Below are positions 26,028-34,295 of a stretch of 64,000 nt of DNA, piece by piece. Positions within the stretch are counted from its first letter, which is position 1. Each line of letters starts with the position of its first letter. The DNA is taken from contig DVIV01000001.1 of the NCBI GenBank assembly GCA_018710985.1, positions 62,001 through 126,000 on the forward strand, given 5' to 3'. The notes under the pieces are model-generated. The model saw only the letters and a program-made list of their open reading frames with translations. It was not told the origin of the DNA and searched no databases. The stretch is from Candidatus Limiplasma pullicola. Lineage in GTDB: Bacteria > Bacillota > Clostridia > Christensenellales > Aristaeellaceae. Position numbers and translations under genes: made by a program.

Positions 26028-27887
26028 TTACCCGGCCCTTCTGAGCCGGACGCCGTCCTCCTCGCGCACCACGCGGTAGAGCGTCCTGTCCGCGATGTCG
26101 TCCGGGTTTTCAAACAGCGCGCCGTATGCCTGGATGAAGGCCTCGTCCGCGTCAAAGCAGTAGGCGTACTCATAGTCCGCCAGCGCGGCCGCCACATCCT
26201 CCGGGCTGTCCTCCAGAAGCATCCCGCAGGGAGCCTCCAGCTCCACCGGCATAAACTCGTAGCGGTTGCACACATAGGTGCGGTAGGTATTGGTATCGTC
26301 GCGCCCGCAGGTGATCCACGCCACGCGCGCGTCCTGGGGGAGCGCCTCCAGCGCCCACGCGGGCGGGTAAAGCCCGGCGCGCAGCGACTGCGTGCCTTCC
26401 GCCTGCAGGGGCGCGGTGAAGGTGAGCGACATCAGCTGCGCGGGCGCAACCAGCAGCATCATGGCCGCCAGCGCGGCCAGCGCGGCCGGCACCGCGCGGG
26501 GCGGGTCCGCCTCCCAGCTCTCCAGCGCCAGCGCAACCGCCAGGGAGAGCGCCGGAATCATGACGCTGGCCATGTAGCGGTCAAACGAATGCAGCGACGC
26601 GGCCTCCGTTGCGCTGAAGGCGTAGAGGTAGAGATGCACCAGGCACACGGCGTACACCGCCGTGGCCGCGGTCATGGCGGCCACGGCCCGCCCGTAGCGC
26701 CTCGCCCTGGGGCAGGGTTCGCCCCCGGCCCGCCTGCGCCGCGCCAGATAGCACGCGGCCAGGCACAGGATCATCACCCATTCCAGGTAGCAGGGCTGCA
26801 AAATGTGCCCCTCGCCCATCATCTGGGGCATGGTCAGGTAGCGGAAGAAGTTGCTCAGCAGGTACTGCTGGTGCCAAGGGGATTCGCCGGCGAGAAAGAG
26901 CGCGATGTTCTCGCCGATCTCCCAGTAGCGGAAGGGTTTCTCGCTCCCGATGCCGTTCAGGGCCAGGTAGATTTTCCACGACGCCACGCCCGCCGCCAGG
27001 CACATAGCGGGCGCGGCCAGGGCCGCAAAGCGCCGCGCGCCCGTTCCCCGGCCTTCCCGCCACAGGTCCAGCGCCATCACCGCCATGGCCAGCAGCGCCA
27101 GAAACGCGCCGCTCTCCTTCACCAGCGCCAGCCCCAGCATGGCCGCGCCGGTCATCGCGCTCCGCTCCCAGCCGCGCGGCAGGGTGAACCACTGGATCAG
27201 CGCGTAGGCGGCGACGGCGCCCAGCAGCGCGTCCACATACACGTCCTGATAAGCATATACCAGAAAGGCCATGGGCAGCATCACGGCCGCCAGCAGCAGC
27301 GGCACGGCGCGCTTTAATCGCCGCCAGTCCGCGTAGCGCAAAAGCGGCAGGAAGCACACGGCCAGCGCCACGTTGTTTGCGCTGATGGTCGCGCCCTCGC
27401 TGAACGTCCCGCCGGAGAGGACCACCCACGCGTATTCCCACAGCGCGGCCCCCGGCGGATAGCTGGGGAAGTCCACCGCGCCGGGCACGGCATGGGGCAG
27501 CGTGCCCAGGGCGCAGAGCCGGTTGACCACCCGGCCCCAATGGGAAAACTCGTCCTGAAGCGTGTAGAGCTGTCCCCGGTGCGCCCACCAGGCTACCAGC
27601 ACCACCAGCGCAAAAGCCGCCGCGCCCGGCGTGAGGATGCGCCCCCTCGCCTCGCGCCTGCGCGCGGCCAGCGCCGCCGCGACCGCAAGAGACGCAAGTC
27701 CCAGCGCCTGCGCCGCGCGGCATCCCAGCGCCGGCGCGCCCGCCAGCGCAAAGACATAGATCACGCCCGTGAGCAAAAACACCGCGGGCGCGGCCCATTC
27801 CTCAAAGCGGCGGCGGCTCACCGCCGCCAGCAGCGCGGCCACGCCGCCGGTCATCAGCAGCACCCAGATCGCGCCTGTCATGGCCAT
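26028..27887 (-). CDS. GT-C-like polytopic membrane protein, envelope glycosylation
   Basis: Large integral membrane protein of 619 residues with 12 or more hydrophobic helices and a soluble C-terminal segment (about 500-619). An early outer loop reads LYTLQDEFSHWGR, with adjacent acidic residues of the kind used as catalytic base in GT-C glycosyltransferases. A second conserved-looking loop reads FPSYPPGAALWEY. No family name is secure. It ends a leftward run that begins at 37321, and its ATG at 27887 follows GGGGAGG. It may transfer a sugar made by the GT2 encoded two genes upstream. Confidence 0.6.
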   Translation of the reverse strand: MAMTGAIWVLLMTGGVAALLAAVSRRRFEEWAAPAVFLLTGVIYVFALAGAPALGCRAAQALGLASLAVAAALAARRREARGRILTPGAAAFALVVLVAWWAHRGQLYTLQDEFSHWGRVVNRLCALGTLPHAVPGAVDFPSYPPGAALWEYAWVVLSGGTFSEGATISANNVALAVCFLPLLRYADWRRLKRAVPLLLAAVMLPMAFLVYAYQDVYVDALLGAVAAYALIQWFTLPRGWERSAMTGAAMLGLALVKESGAFLALLAMAVMALDLWREGRGTGARRFAALAAPAMCLAAGVASWKIYLALNGIGSEKPFRYWEIGENIALFLAGESPWHQQYLLSNFFRYLTMPQMMGEGHILQPCYLEWVMILCLAACYLARRRRAGGEPCPRARRYGRAVAAMTAATAVYAVCLVHLYLYAFSATEAASLHSFDRYMASVMIPALSLAVALALESWEADPPRAVPAALAALAAMMLLVAPAQLMSLTFTAPLQAEGTQSLRAGLYPPAWALEALPQDARVAWITCGRDDTNTYRTYVCNRYEFMPVELEAPCGMLLEDSPEDVAAALADYEYAYCFDADEAFIQAYGALFENPDDIADRTLYRVVREEDGVRLRRAG

Positions 27888-27899
27888 TCCTCCCCGGCA

Positions 27900-28637
27900 T
27901 CAGCCCACGTGCTTGACATAGGTGTAGAGCGTGTCCGTGATGGTCGCCCCGGCGTTGACGTAGACGCGCAGGACCTTGGCGTTGTTGCTGACGATGGTGG
28001 AGGTCAGGCGCTTGCAGTCGTGCGTAAAGCAGGTGTCCAGCGTCTTTTTGTGCAGCAGCGCGCCCATGCCGCGGTCGCCCTCCTCGTCGTACATGCCCAT
28101 GAGCACGGGATCGACCGTGGTTTCGTCCTTGCGGCAGATGACGAAGAAGCCGATGGGCTTCTCGCCCGAAAGCACCTCGTAGAGAAAGCCGCCGCGCGCC
28201 AGCATGCCGCGCAGCCAGTTGGCGTAGCGGTTGCCGCCCTTTTCGCGGCCGAAGAAGGGATCGATGCTCACGCGGTCGCTTTTGAACACGCCCCGGCGGA
28301 TCAGGCCGTAGATGCGCTCGCGGTCGGCCGCTTCCGTGCGCTCTGCCACGCTCAGCCCCCGGTCGAACCGGGCGATGGAGGCCGGCATGTGGTACTCGTC
28401 CCGCCGGATCATGACATGGAACACCGTCTCCACGTAGGTATAGCCCAAATCCTGCATCGAAAACAGCAGCGCCGGGCAGTCCACCGGGGTTTTCACCACG
28501 ATATATTCCGCGCCCGCCGCGACGATGCGCCTTTCCTCCTGACGGAGCAGGTCCGGGGTGTCGGAGGCGTCCAGCGCGATCTCGTAGGCGTCCACGCCCA
28601 GGTTCTCACGCTCCCAGACCGCATGCGTGGTCTTCAT
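27900..28637 (-). CDS. GNAT-family N-acyltransferase (WecD/FdtC-like)
   Basis: GNAT-fold transferase of 245 residues. The C-terminal half shows the GNAT pattern: a DPVLMGMYDEEGDRGMGALL strand-loop with the acyl-CoA pyrophosphate loop (D-R-G-M-G), then TSTIVSNNAKVLRVYVNAG, which matches the ending of WecD-type amino-sugar acetyltransferases. The N-terminal 110 residues are a less conserved GNAT-like lobe. The start at 28637 has AAGGAGGTGAG immediately upstream and overlaps the previous gene by 32 bases. In context it may add an acyl or amino-acyl group to a surface sugar, possibly using the acyl group handled by the neighbouring ACP and ligases; that is inference. Confidence 0.7.
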   Translation of the reverse strand: MKTTHAVWERENLGVDAYEIALDASDTPDLLRQEERRIVAAGAEYIVVKTPVDCPALLFSMQDLGYTYVETVFHVMIRRDEYHMPASIARFDRGLSVAERTEAADRERIYGLIRRGVFKSDRVSIDPFFGREKGGNRYANWLRGMLARGGFLYEVLSGEKPIGFFVICRKDETTVDPVLMGMYDEEGDRGMGALLHKKTLDTCFTHDCKRLTSTIVSNNAKVLRVYVNAGATITDTLYTYVKHVG

Positions 28638-29616
28638 CCGCGCTCACCTCCTTCTCCTCGATCTCACGGACCGCGTCCGCTGCGCCGCGCGTCACGCTGC
28701 GCACCACGAACTGGGGCGAGCGGTTGATGCTCAGGTAGATGCGGCCGATGTATTCGCCCATCACGCCGATGAGCGCAATGATCACGCCGCCCAGCAGCAA
28801 TAGCACGGAAATCGTGCTCGCCCAGCCGGCGGGGATGTCGGGATTGACCAGCTTTCGGATCACCGTCACCAGCGCGAACACCACGCCCGCCACCGCCGTG
28901 AGCCAGCCCGCGTAGCTGGCAAAGCGCAGCGGCTTGATGGAAAAGGCCGTCACGCCGTTAAGCCACAGGGCGACGAGCTTTTTGAGGTTGTAGCCGCTAC
29001 GGCCCTCCGTGCGCGCGCGGTGCTCCACGGGCACGTTGGCATAGCGGCTCACGCTCTGGAACAGAAGGCCCGTCACGTAGGGGAAGGGGTTGGGGTACTG
29101 GAGCGCGGTGTCCACCACGAAGCGGCGGCAGGCGTAGTAGCTGTTGACGGTCAGCTCCTTGGGCTGGCCGAAGAAGTAGTGGTTGCAGGCGGCGTTGAAG
29201 CGGCTGCCCAGGTTGCGCAGGGCATTTTGCCGGCGTTTGGGGTACTGGGCAAAGACGATGTCGTACCCCTCGGCCACCTTGTCGATGAGCTTGAAGCACT
29301 CGCAGGCGGGGGTCTGCCCGTCGTCGTCCAGGCAGACGACGATGTCGCCCCGCACCTGATGGAAGCCCGCCATCACCGCGCTGTGCTGGCCGAAGTTGCG
29401 CGAGAGGTCCACAAAGACGATGGCCGGGTCCCGCTCGCACAGCTGACGGATGGCGTCGGCGGTATCGTCGGGGCTGCCGTCGTTGACGAGGATGATCTCG
29501 TGGTCGTACTCGTCCGCGCGGGCGGCAAGGGTGTCGTTCAGCTCCCCGACCACCGCGCCGATGGTGTGCGCGGAGCGGTAGCAGGGAATCACAAAGGAAA
29601 TCAGCGGTTTGGCCAT
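28606..29616 (-). CDS. GT2 polyprenyl-phosphate glycosyltransferase (GtrB/ArnC-like)
   Basis: Transfers a sugar from a nucleotide donor to undecaprenyl phosphate at the inner face of the membrane. The product is 336 residues. The N-terminal GT-A domain shows ISFVIPCYRS, ILVNDGSPDDT, the DLSRNFGQHSA segment and the LDDDGQ metal-binding motif. The C-terminus has two membrane helices (about 240-265 and 275-300), typical of the DPM1/GtrB/ArnC subfamily. The ATG at 29616 follows GAGGTG; the longer upstream frame is a shadow of luxC. It supplies lipid-linked sugar for the GT-C-like proteins in the cluster. Confidence 0.88.
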   Translation of the reverse strand: MAKPLISFVIPCYRSAHTIGAVVGELNDTLAARADEYDHEIILVNDGSPDDTADAIRQLCERDPAIVFVDLSRNFGQHSAVMAGFHQVRGDIVVCLDDDGQTPACECFKLIDKVAEGYDIVFAQYPKRRQNALRNLGSRFNAACNHYFFGQPKELTVNSYYACRRFVVDTALQYPNPFPYVTGLLFQSVSRYANVPVEHRARTEGRSGYNLKKLVALWLNGVTAFSIKPLRFASYAGWLTAVAGVVFALVTVIRKLVNPDIPAGWASTISVLLLLGGVIIALIGVMGEYIGRIYLSINRSPQFVVRSVTRGAADAVREIEEKEVSADEDHACGLGA

Positions 29617-29633
29617 AAAGGCACCTCGTTTCG

Positions 29634-30833
29634 TCAGATGGCGGATATGCGGCGGCTCAGCGTGCGGATGAGGTCGTAGCCGTCCCAGGTGAGGGCGAAG
29701 TCCATGGTGTGCCCCACGGGCGCGATGCGGTCCACGCCCCACAGGGCGTTTTCGCGCACGAAGCGCCGAAGCGTCTCCGGCTCCAGGCCCAGGTAGCTGA
29801 GCGTCTGGTACTTGCGCTTGACCACCGGAATCAGGCTGTCCAGCGTTTCGGCGGCGTACTCCACGAAGAAGCCGCCCGCGCAGCGGTGATCGTCGATGTC
29901 CGGGGTGAGCGCGCTCACGCGCAGGCGCACCACGGTGTTGTCCGGCATGGGCGCGAGGGATGCGCCCGGCAGCGCGGCGGCCGCGCGGAAGGCCGCGGTC
30001 AGCTTGTCCACCGCCACCACCGGCTCGATGGGATAGCGCGGCGCGGCATAGGCGCGCACGGCCTCCCAGAAACGCGCCTGCGCCGCCTCCACGTCCCCGT
30101 TCCTGCCCAGCCAGTACACCAGCCGGGGTGAGGTGCAGGCGTTCTGGTCGGTGAGGTAGGTGTCGTTGTAAAACCCGCGCGCCGCGGCGGCCAGCGCCTT
30201 GTTCTCCATAGCCAGCACGCTTCCCGCGTCCGCGGCCAGCAGGCTGTAGCGGTCGGGAAAGGCGACCTCCACCGCGCGGGGCGCGAGCGGCGCCGTGCGC
30301 ACGCGGCGAACGGTTTCGTCGCCGCCCCAGATGATGCGCGCGTCGCATTGGGCGCTGAACAGCTCGGTCACGTCCTGGCGGTCGCGGGGATAGGTAATCA
30401 CGCACACGTGGTTTGCCATCGCCGCGTGCGCGCCGCGCAATAGCGCGTCCATCACGCGGCAGATGATGCGCGTCTGCGCAAAGTCGCGGCTGGAGGCCTT
30501 GACCACGCAGGCGTTGCCCGCCAGCAGCCCCGCCGCCAGCGAATAGGCGAAGTTGACCGGCACGTTGCTGGGCGCGATATGAAATGAAATGCCGCGCCCC
30601 AGCCGGTCCGAAACCGCGCCCTCGTATTCCCGCGCCAGCGCCTCCAGATTCGCGCGGCGGCAGAAGAAGCCGAAGGCCACCACGTCCGGGTAGGCGCGCG
30701 CCTCGCGGTCGGCGATGAGGGCCGCGCCCAGGTCGGAAAGAAACGCCATCACGCCATCGTCAAAGGGCGCGAGGGGGCGGGCGCTCTGCCAGTCCCCGCC
30801 GCACAGGCGGGTATAGGGCTCATTTCTGCTCAT
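29634..30833 (-). CDS. LuxC-type acyl-CoA/acyl-protein reductase
   Basis: NADPH-dependent reductase of an activated acyl group to an aldehyde, in the LuxC/aldehyde dehydrogenase family. The product is 399 residues. The catalytic cysteine lies in DQNACTSPR (C233), matching LuxC. The N-terminal cofactor region includes HIAPSNVPVNFAYS and a later RIIWGGDETVR segment, also LuxC-like. The start MSRNEPYT at 30833 overlaps the LuxE-like gene end by 14 bases; the longer frame is a shadow. No luciferase (LuxAB) is nearby, so this is not bioluminescence. The context implies reduction of a carrier-bound acyl group for a surface molecule. Confidence 0.85.
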   Translation of the reverse strand: MSRNEPYTRLCGGDWQSARPLAPFDDGVMAFLSDLGAALIADREARAYPDVVAFGFFCRRANLEALAREYEGAVSDRLGRGISFHIAPSNVPVNFAYSLAAGLLAGNACVVKASSRDFAQTRIICRVMDALLRGAHAAMANHVCVITYPRDRQDVTELFSAQCDARIIWGGDETVRRVRTAPLAPRAVEVAFPDRYSLLAADAGSVLAMENKALAAAARGFYNDTYLTDQNACTSPRLVYWLGRNGDVEAAQARFWEAVRAYAAPRYPIEPVVAVDKLTAAFRAAAALPGASLAPMPDNTVVRLRVSALTPDIDDHRCAGGFFVEYAAETLDSLIPVVKRKYQTLSYLGLEPETLRRFVRENALWGVDRIAPVGHTMDFALTWDGYDLIRTLSRRISAI

Positions 30834-31890
30834 AGGTATCGCTGCACCCCCGCACCTCGGCGCGCTTGACGCGCCCCAGAATTTCAAAGTATTTGCCCTT
30901 GCGGCCGCAGGGGCAGTCGTCCTCGCCGAGGATGCGCCCCTCGTCCTCGGTGAGGAGCACATGGCCCGGATAGCTGCGCGGCAGCACGCTGGATACCTGA
31001 ATCAGCCCCGTCTCCCCCACATCGGCCACGGAGAAATCCCCCGGCCGCCGGATGGTCACGTCCGACCATACGGGCGCGTGCAGGTGGCCGTGCTCGCATT
31101 CCATGTAGATGGTGCCGGTCTGCTCGACCATGCCGTAGTAGTTGTGCACACGGGTGAGGCCGCAGGTTTCCTGCAATTCCCGCTTGAAGCGCTCGGTGGA
31201 AATGTGCTGATCGGCCAGCTTCTTCCAGCCGCCGCCGTGCACCAGCACGCCGCGGCTGAGATCCGGATGGTAGCCCGTCTCCCGGAGCCTGGCCACAAAA
31301 TGCTGCCAGATCATGAATGTGAAGCCAAAGAGGAAGATGTCCTCCCCCTCGTGCTTTTTGAGAAACGCTTCCAGCCCCTCCCTGTCCAGCGCCATGTGCT
31401 CGTCCAGCGCGAACACCTTGTCCCGCGCGAACATGCCAAAGCCCAAAATGCCCGCGCCCCGCGCCGAGAACATGGCGCGGTTCTTGATGACGGCGCTGGT
31501 GTCGAGGATGATCATGGGCAGGCGCTGCTTGCCCAGGAACTCGCCCATGATGCGGCTTAAGACCTTGCTTTGCAGGGCGCTGGTTTCCCGGTCGAGGTAG
31601 ATGCGGCTCACCTGCTGGCCCGTGGTACCGGACGAGGTCATGGTGCGGTGGAGGGCTTCCTCGGGGACGCTCCTGAGCGTGAGCTCCTTGAACAGCCGCA
31701 CCGGCAGAAAGGGCAGGGCCTCGAAGCCCTCCCCGCGCGCGGGCCAGGCGTCCCGCATGCGCGCATACTGGGAGCAGCGCGCGGCGTGCCAGTCCGTCAG
31801 GTCCGACAGCTCCGCATCCAGAAAGGCCCGCTTTTTCGCCCGGTCCCATTCGTAGACGGGCAGGGCGGGCAGATCGTTGACGTCATACAT
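30820..31890 (-). CDS. LuxE/PaaK-type acyl-protein synthetase
   Basis: ATP-dependent ligase of the LuxE group (ANL superfamily). It activates a carboxylic acid as acyl-AMP and, in Lux systems, hands the acyl group to LuxC as a protein thioester. The product is 356 residues. The AMP-binding loop TSSGTTGQ is at 85-92, and YYGMVEQTGTIYMECEHGHLH serves as the adenylate motif region. The C-terminus has a CPCGRKG motif seen in LuxE-like proteins. It overlaps the upstream ligase gene by eight bases and the downstream luxC-like gene by 14. Pairing with LuxC is strong functional evidence. Confidence 0.85.
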   Translation of the reverse strand: MYDVNDLPALPVYEWDRAKKRAFLDAELSDLTDWHAARCSQYARMRDAWPARGEGFEALPFLPVRLFKELTLRSVPEEALHRTMTSSGTTGQQVSRIYLDRETSALQSKVLSRIMGEFLGKQRLPMIILDTSAVIKNRAMFSARGAGILGFGMFARDKVFALDEHMALDREGLEAFLKKHEGEDIFLFGFTFMIWQHFVARLRETGYHPDLSRGVLVHGGGWKKLADQHISTERFKRELQETCGLTRVHNYYGMVEQTGTIYMECEHGHLHAPVWSDVTIRRPGDFSVADVGETGLIQVSSVLPRSYPGHVLLTEDEGRILGEDDCPCGRKGKYFEILGRVKRAEVRGCSDTYEQK

Positions 31891-33289
31891 GGTATTTCTC
31901 CAGCTCCCGGTAGAGGGTCTTGCCCGCGTCGTTCTTGGGGATGGCGTCCAGGTGCGTCGTATGGAAGCCGCTCAGGTTCAGGCCCGTCTTTTCCGACAGC
32001 CAGGCGCGCATCGCGGGCAGCGCGTCCGCGTCGGTGGAGAAGATCATCAGGTGGTCGTCACGTCCCGCGCAGGCACATTCCGCCTCCGGGAACGCCGCCT
32101 TGAGCATGCGCTCGGTCTCGTCCAGGTTGACGCGGTTGCCATACATCTTCAAAAACCGCTTCTTGCGGCCGACGACGGTATAGCAGCCGTCCTCGTCCAC
32201 CTGCGCCATATCGCCGGTATCCAGCACGCCGCCGCGCTCGTCGCCCTTTTCAAGGTCAGCTCCGCACTGGGCGTATCCGAGGGTCACGTTTTCACCGTAG
32301 TAGCGAAGCTCGCCCGTCACGTGCGGCTCGGTGATGATTTCGCCGTTCACGCCGATGAGCTCAAAGCGTCCGCCGGGGATGGCCACGCCCATGGCGCCCA
32401 CCTTGTCCAGGCTCATCTCCCAGGGCAGGTAGGCCATGCGGGCCGTGGCCTCGCACTGTCCATACATGACGACGAACCTGCGCCCCGTGTCCCTGCACCA
32501 CTGGGCTAAGCGGCGGTGCAGGTCGGGCAGGAGCTTGCCGCCCGCCTGGGTGAGCGTGCGCAGCGTGGGCAGGTCCATGCGGGTGAAGCGCATGCGGTCG
32601 AGCATCTCGTAGGTGTAGGGCACGCCGCCCATGCTGGTGGCCCCCGCCTCCCTGAAGAAGGTCCAGAAGTCGCGCTGGGCGATGCCCTTCTCGGTCAACA
32701 GCACGGTCGCGCCCACCCAGAGGTGGGTGTTGAGGATGCTCAGGCCGTAGGTGTAGTTCATGGGCAGCGTCGTGATGGGTTTCTCCTGCGCGGTCAGCGC
32801 GAGGTATTCCACGATGCTTTCGGTGTTGGCGCGGATGTTTCCATAGCTCTGGCGCACAAACTTGGGGCTGCCGGTGGAACCGCTGGTGGTCAGAAGCAGC
32901 GCGAGGTCGTCATGCAGCTTTGTCTCCGCGCCAAAGGGCGTTTTGAGCAGTCGGTAGCCCAAGCGCTCGTACACGCTTTCGCACCTCTCCCACTCGAAGC
33001 CCTCCGGCGCCCACAGGTACGCCGGGTGGTACGCCTCGTAGAGCGCGGCAAACAGCTCGCGGTCGATGGAGGCCGCCAGCAGCGCGGGCACCACGCCGCC
33101 CTCGACCATGCCCGCGTAGCCCACGGCGCTGCCGATGGTGTTCCCGCAGAGGTTAAAGCACAGGCAGCGCCCGCCGATGGCCCCGCACAGCGCCTCGCCC
33201 TCGCGCGCAAGCTGCGCGTAGGTCAGGCTTTGGCCGTGCTCGTCCACAAGCGCCGCGGCATCGCCGAAGCGGTCAAATCTCCACATCAT
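31883..33289 (-). CDS. AMP-forming acyl/amino-acyl ligase (ANL superfamily)
   Basis: Adenylating enzyme of 468 residues that probably loads the neighbouring acyl carrier protein. Motifs in order: P-loop TTSGSTGSPK (134-143), YGQCEATARM (adenine/Mg region), LDTGDMAQVDEDG, GRKKRFLKMYG (hinge) and PKNDAGKTLY with the catalytic lysine near the C-terminus. The domain is slightly short in the N-terminal lobe. The ATG at 33289 (or 33286) lies inside the last codons of the ACP gene, with AAGGAG upstream, so translation is coupled to the ACP. This stand-alone A-domain plus ACP layout recalls DltA/DltC-like or NRPS-like loading. Substrate cannot be read by eye. Confidence 0.85.
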   Translation of the reverse strand: MMWRFDRFGDAAALVDEHGQSLTYAQLAREGEALCGAIGGRCLCFNLCGNTIGSAVGYAGMVEGGVVPALLAASIDRELFAALYEAYHPAYLWAPEGFEWERCESVYERLGYRLLKTPFGAETKLHDDLALLLTTSGSTGSPKFVRQSYGNIRANTESIVEYLALTAQEKPITTLPMNYTYGLSILNTHLWVGATVLLTEKGIAQRDFWTFFREAGATSMGGVPYTYEMLDRMRFTRMDLPTLRTLTQAGGKLLPDLHRRLAQWCRDTGRRFVVMYGQCEATARMAYLPWEMSLDKVGAMGVAIPGGRFELIGVNGEIITEPHVTGELRYYGENVTLGYAQCGADLEKGDERGGVLDTGDMAQVDEDGCYTVVGRKKRFLKMYGNRVNLDETERMLKAAFPEAECACAGRDDHLMIFSTDADALPAMRAWLSEKTGLNLSGFHTTHLDAIPKNDAGKTLYRELEKYHV

Positions 33290-33509
33290 ACTTGCGCAGA
33301 ATCTCCTTCCCCTTCTCAAACGAGCTCAGGTCGATGATATCGTCCATATCCACCATGATGTCGAACGCGTCCTCCAGCGCGGCGATGAGGGTCATGTGAC
33401 CCACGCTGTCCCACTGGTCGCTCTCGCCGTACTTGAGGGCGGGCACGTCGCTTTCGGGCACCTCCAGCGCTTCGGAAAACGCCTTTACGTACTTTTCAAG
33501 ATTCGTCAT
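33273..33509 (-). CDS. Stand-alone acyl carrier protein
   Basis: Small acidic carrier protein of 78 residues. The phosphopantetheine attachment serine is S35 in the QWDSVGHM motif, and the four-helix pattern is normal. DSVGH instead of the usual DSL suggests a specialised carrier rather than the fatty-acid AcpP. It is translationally coupled to the downstream AMP-forming ligase and lies between an SDR and the ligases. The AcpS at 2912-3283 could activate it. It has its own AAAGGAG ribosome site. Confidence 0.92.
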   Translation of the reverse strand: MTNLEKYVKAFSEALEVPESDVPALKYGESDQWDSVGHMTLIAALEDAFDIMVDMDDIIDLSSFEKGKEILRKYDVEI

Positions 33510-33550
33510 GTGAATCGCTCCTTTATCATGAGATTCCTTTTGGGATGGGC

Positions 33551-34294
33551 TTACAGCATGCCACCGTCCACGCGCCAGACCTGACCGGTCACGTAGCTGG
33601 CCCTGTCGCTGGCCAGGAAGGCCGCCACGTCCGCGATCTCCTCCGGCCGGGCCTTTCGGTGCATGAGGATGCGGGAAAGCTGCTCCTGCGTCACCTTTTC
33701 ACTCAGTCCGCTCACCAGGTCCGTATCCGTGAAACCGGGGGCCAGCGCGTTTACGCGGATGCCCACGCTGATGAGCTCGCGCGCCATCTTTTTCGTGGCG
33801 GCGATCACCGCCGCCTTGGAGGCGGAATAGTCCAGGCGGCTGTCGCCCTCGATGCCGGCGACGCTGGCCACGTTGACCACCGCGCCGCATTTGCCCCGCG
33901 CCATGAGGCGCGTGGCCAGGCGGCTGACCTCCATGGCAGCGAAGAAGTTCACGTCCATGATGCGGCGCATGTCCTCCGCGGAGGTCATCTGAAACATGCG
34001 GTCCTCGCCCATGATGCCGGCGTTGTTGACCAGCACGTTAAGGGGCTGCTTGTCCGCCATGACCTGACGGAACGCCTCCTTGAGCGCCGCCGTGTCGGTC
34101 AGCTCGCAGTAGACGGGTTTGATCCATCTGCCGTATTTCCCGGCGGTCATGGCCAGGCGCGCCTCGAAGCGCGCGTCCGGCGTGCGGGCAAAGGCCCAGA
34201 CGTTGGCCCCCTCGCGCGCGAACACCTCCACCATCGCCGCGCCGATGCCGCGCGCCGCGCCGGTGATCAGCGCGTTCTTTCCTTCCAAAAGCAT
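33551..34294 (-). CDS. SDR-family oxidoreductase (FabG-like)
   Basis: NAD(P)H-dependent short-chain dehydrogenase of 247 residues. The cofactor motif TGAARGIG is at 11-18, NNAG at 90-93, and the catalytic S144, Y156 and K160 lie in VASVAG and YSASK. This is the classical FabG size and order, so 3-oxoacyl-ACP reduction on the adjacent carrier protein is plausible, but sugar or other alcohol/ketone substrates are possible. Its ribosome site lies in the tail of the DUF6056-like gene two bases upstream, so it is in the same operon. Confidence 0.88.
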   Translation of the reverse strand: MLLEGKNALITGAARGIGAAMVEVFAREGANVWAFARTPDARFEARLAMTAGKYGRWIKPVYCELTDTAALKEAFRQVMADKQPLNVLVNNAGIMGEDRMFQMTSAEDMRRIMDVNFFAAMEVSRLATRLMARGKCGAVVNVASVAGIEGDSRLDYSASKAAVIAATKKMARELISVGIRVNALAPGFTDTDLVSGLSEKVTQEQLSRILMHRKARPEEIADVAAFLASDRASYVTGQVWRVDGGML

Positions 34295-34295
34295 G

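Noticed and set aside
29634-31890. Bioluminescence lux operon
   Set aside because: LuxC and LuxE types are present, but no LuxA, LuxB or LuxD occurs, and the neighbours are glycosyltransferases.
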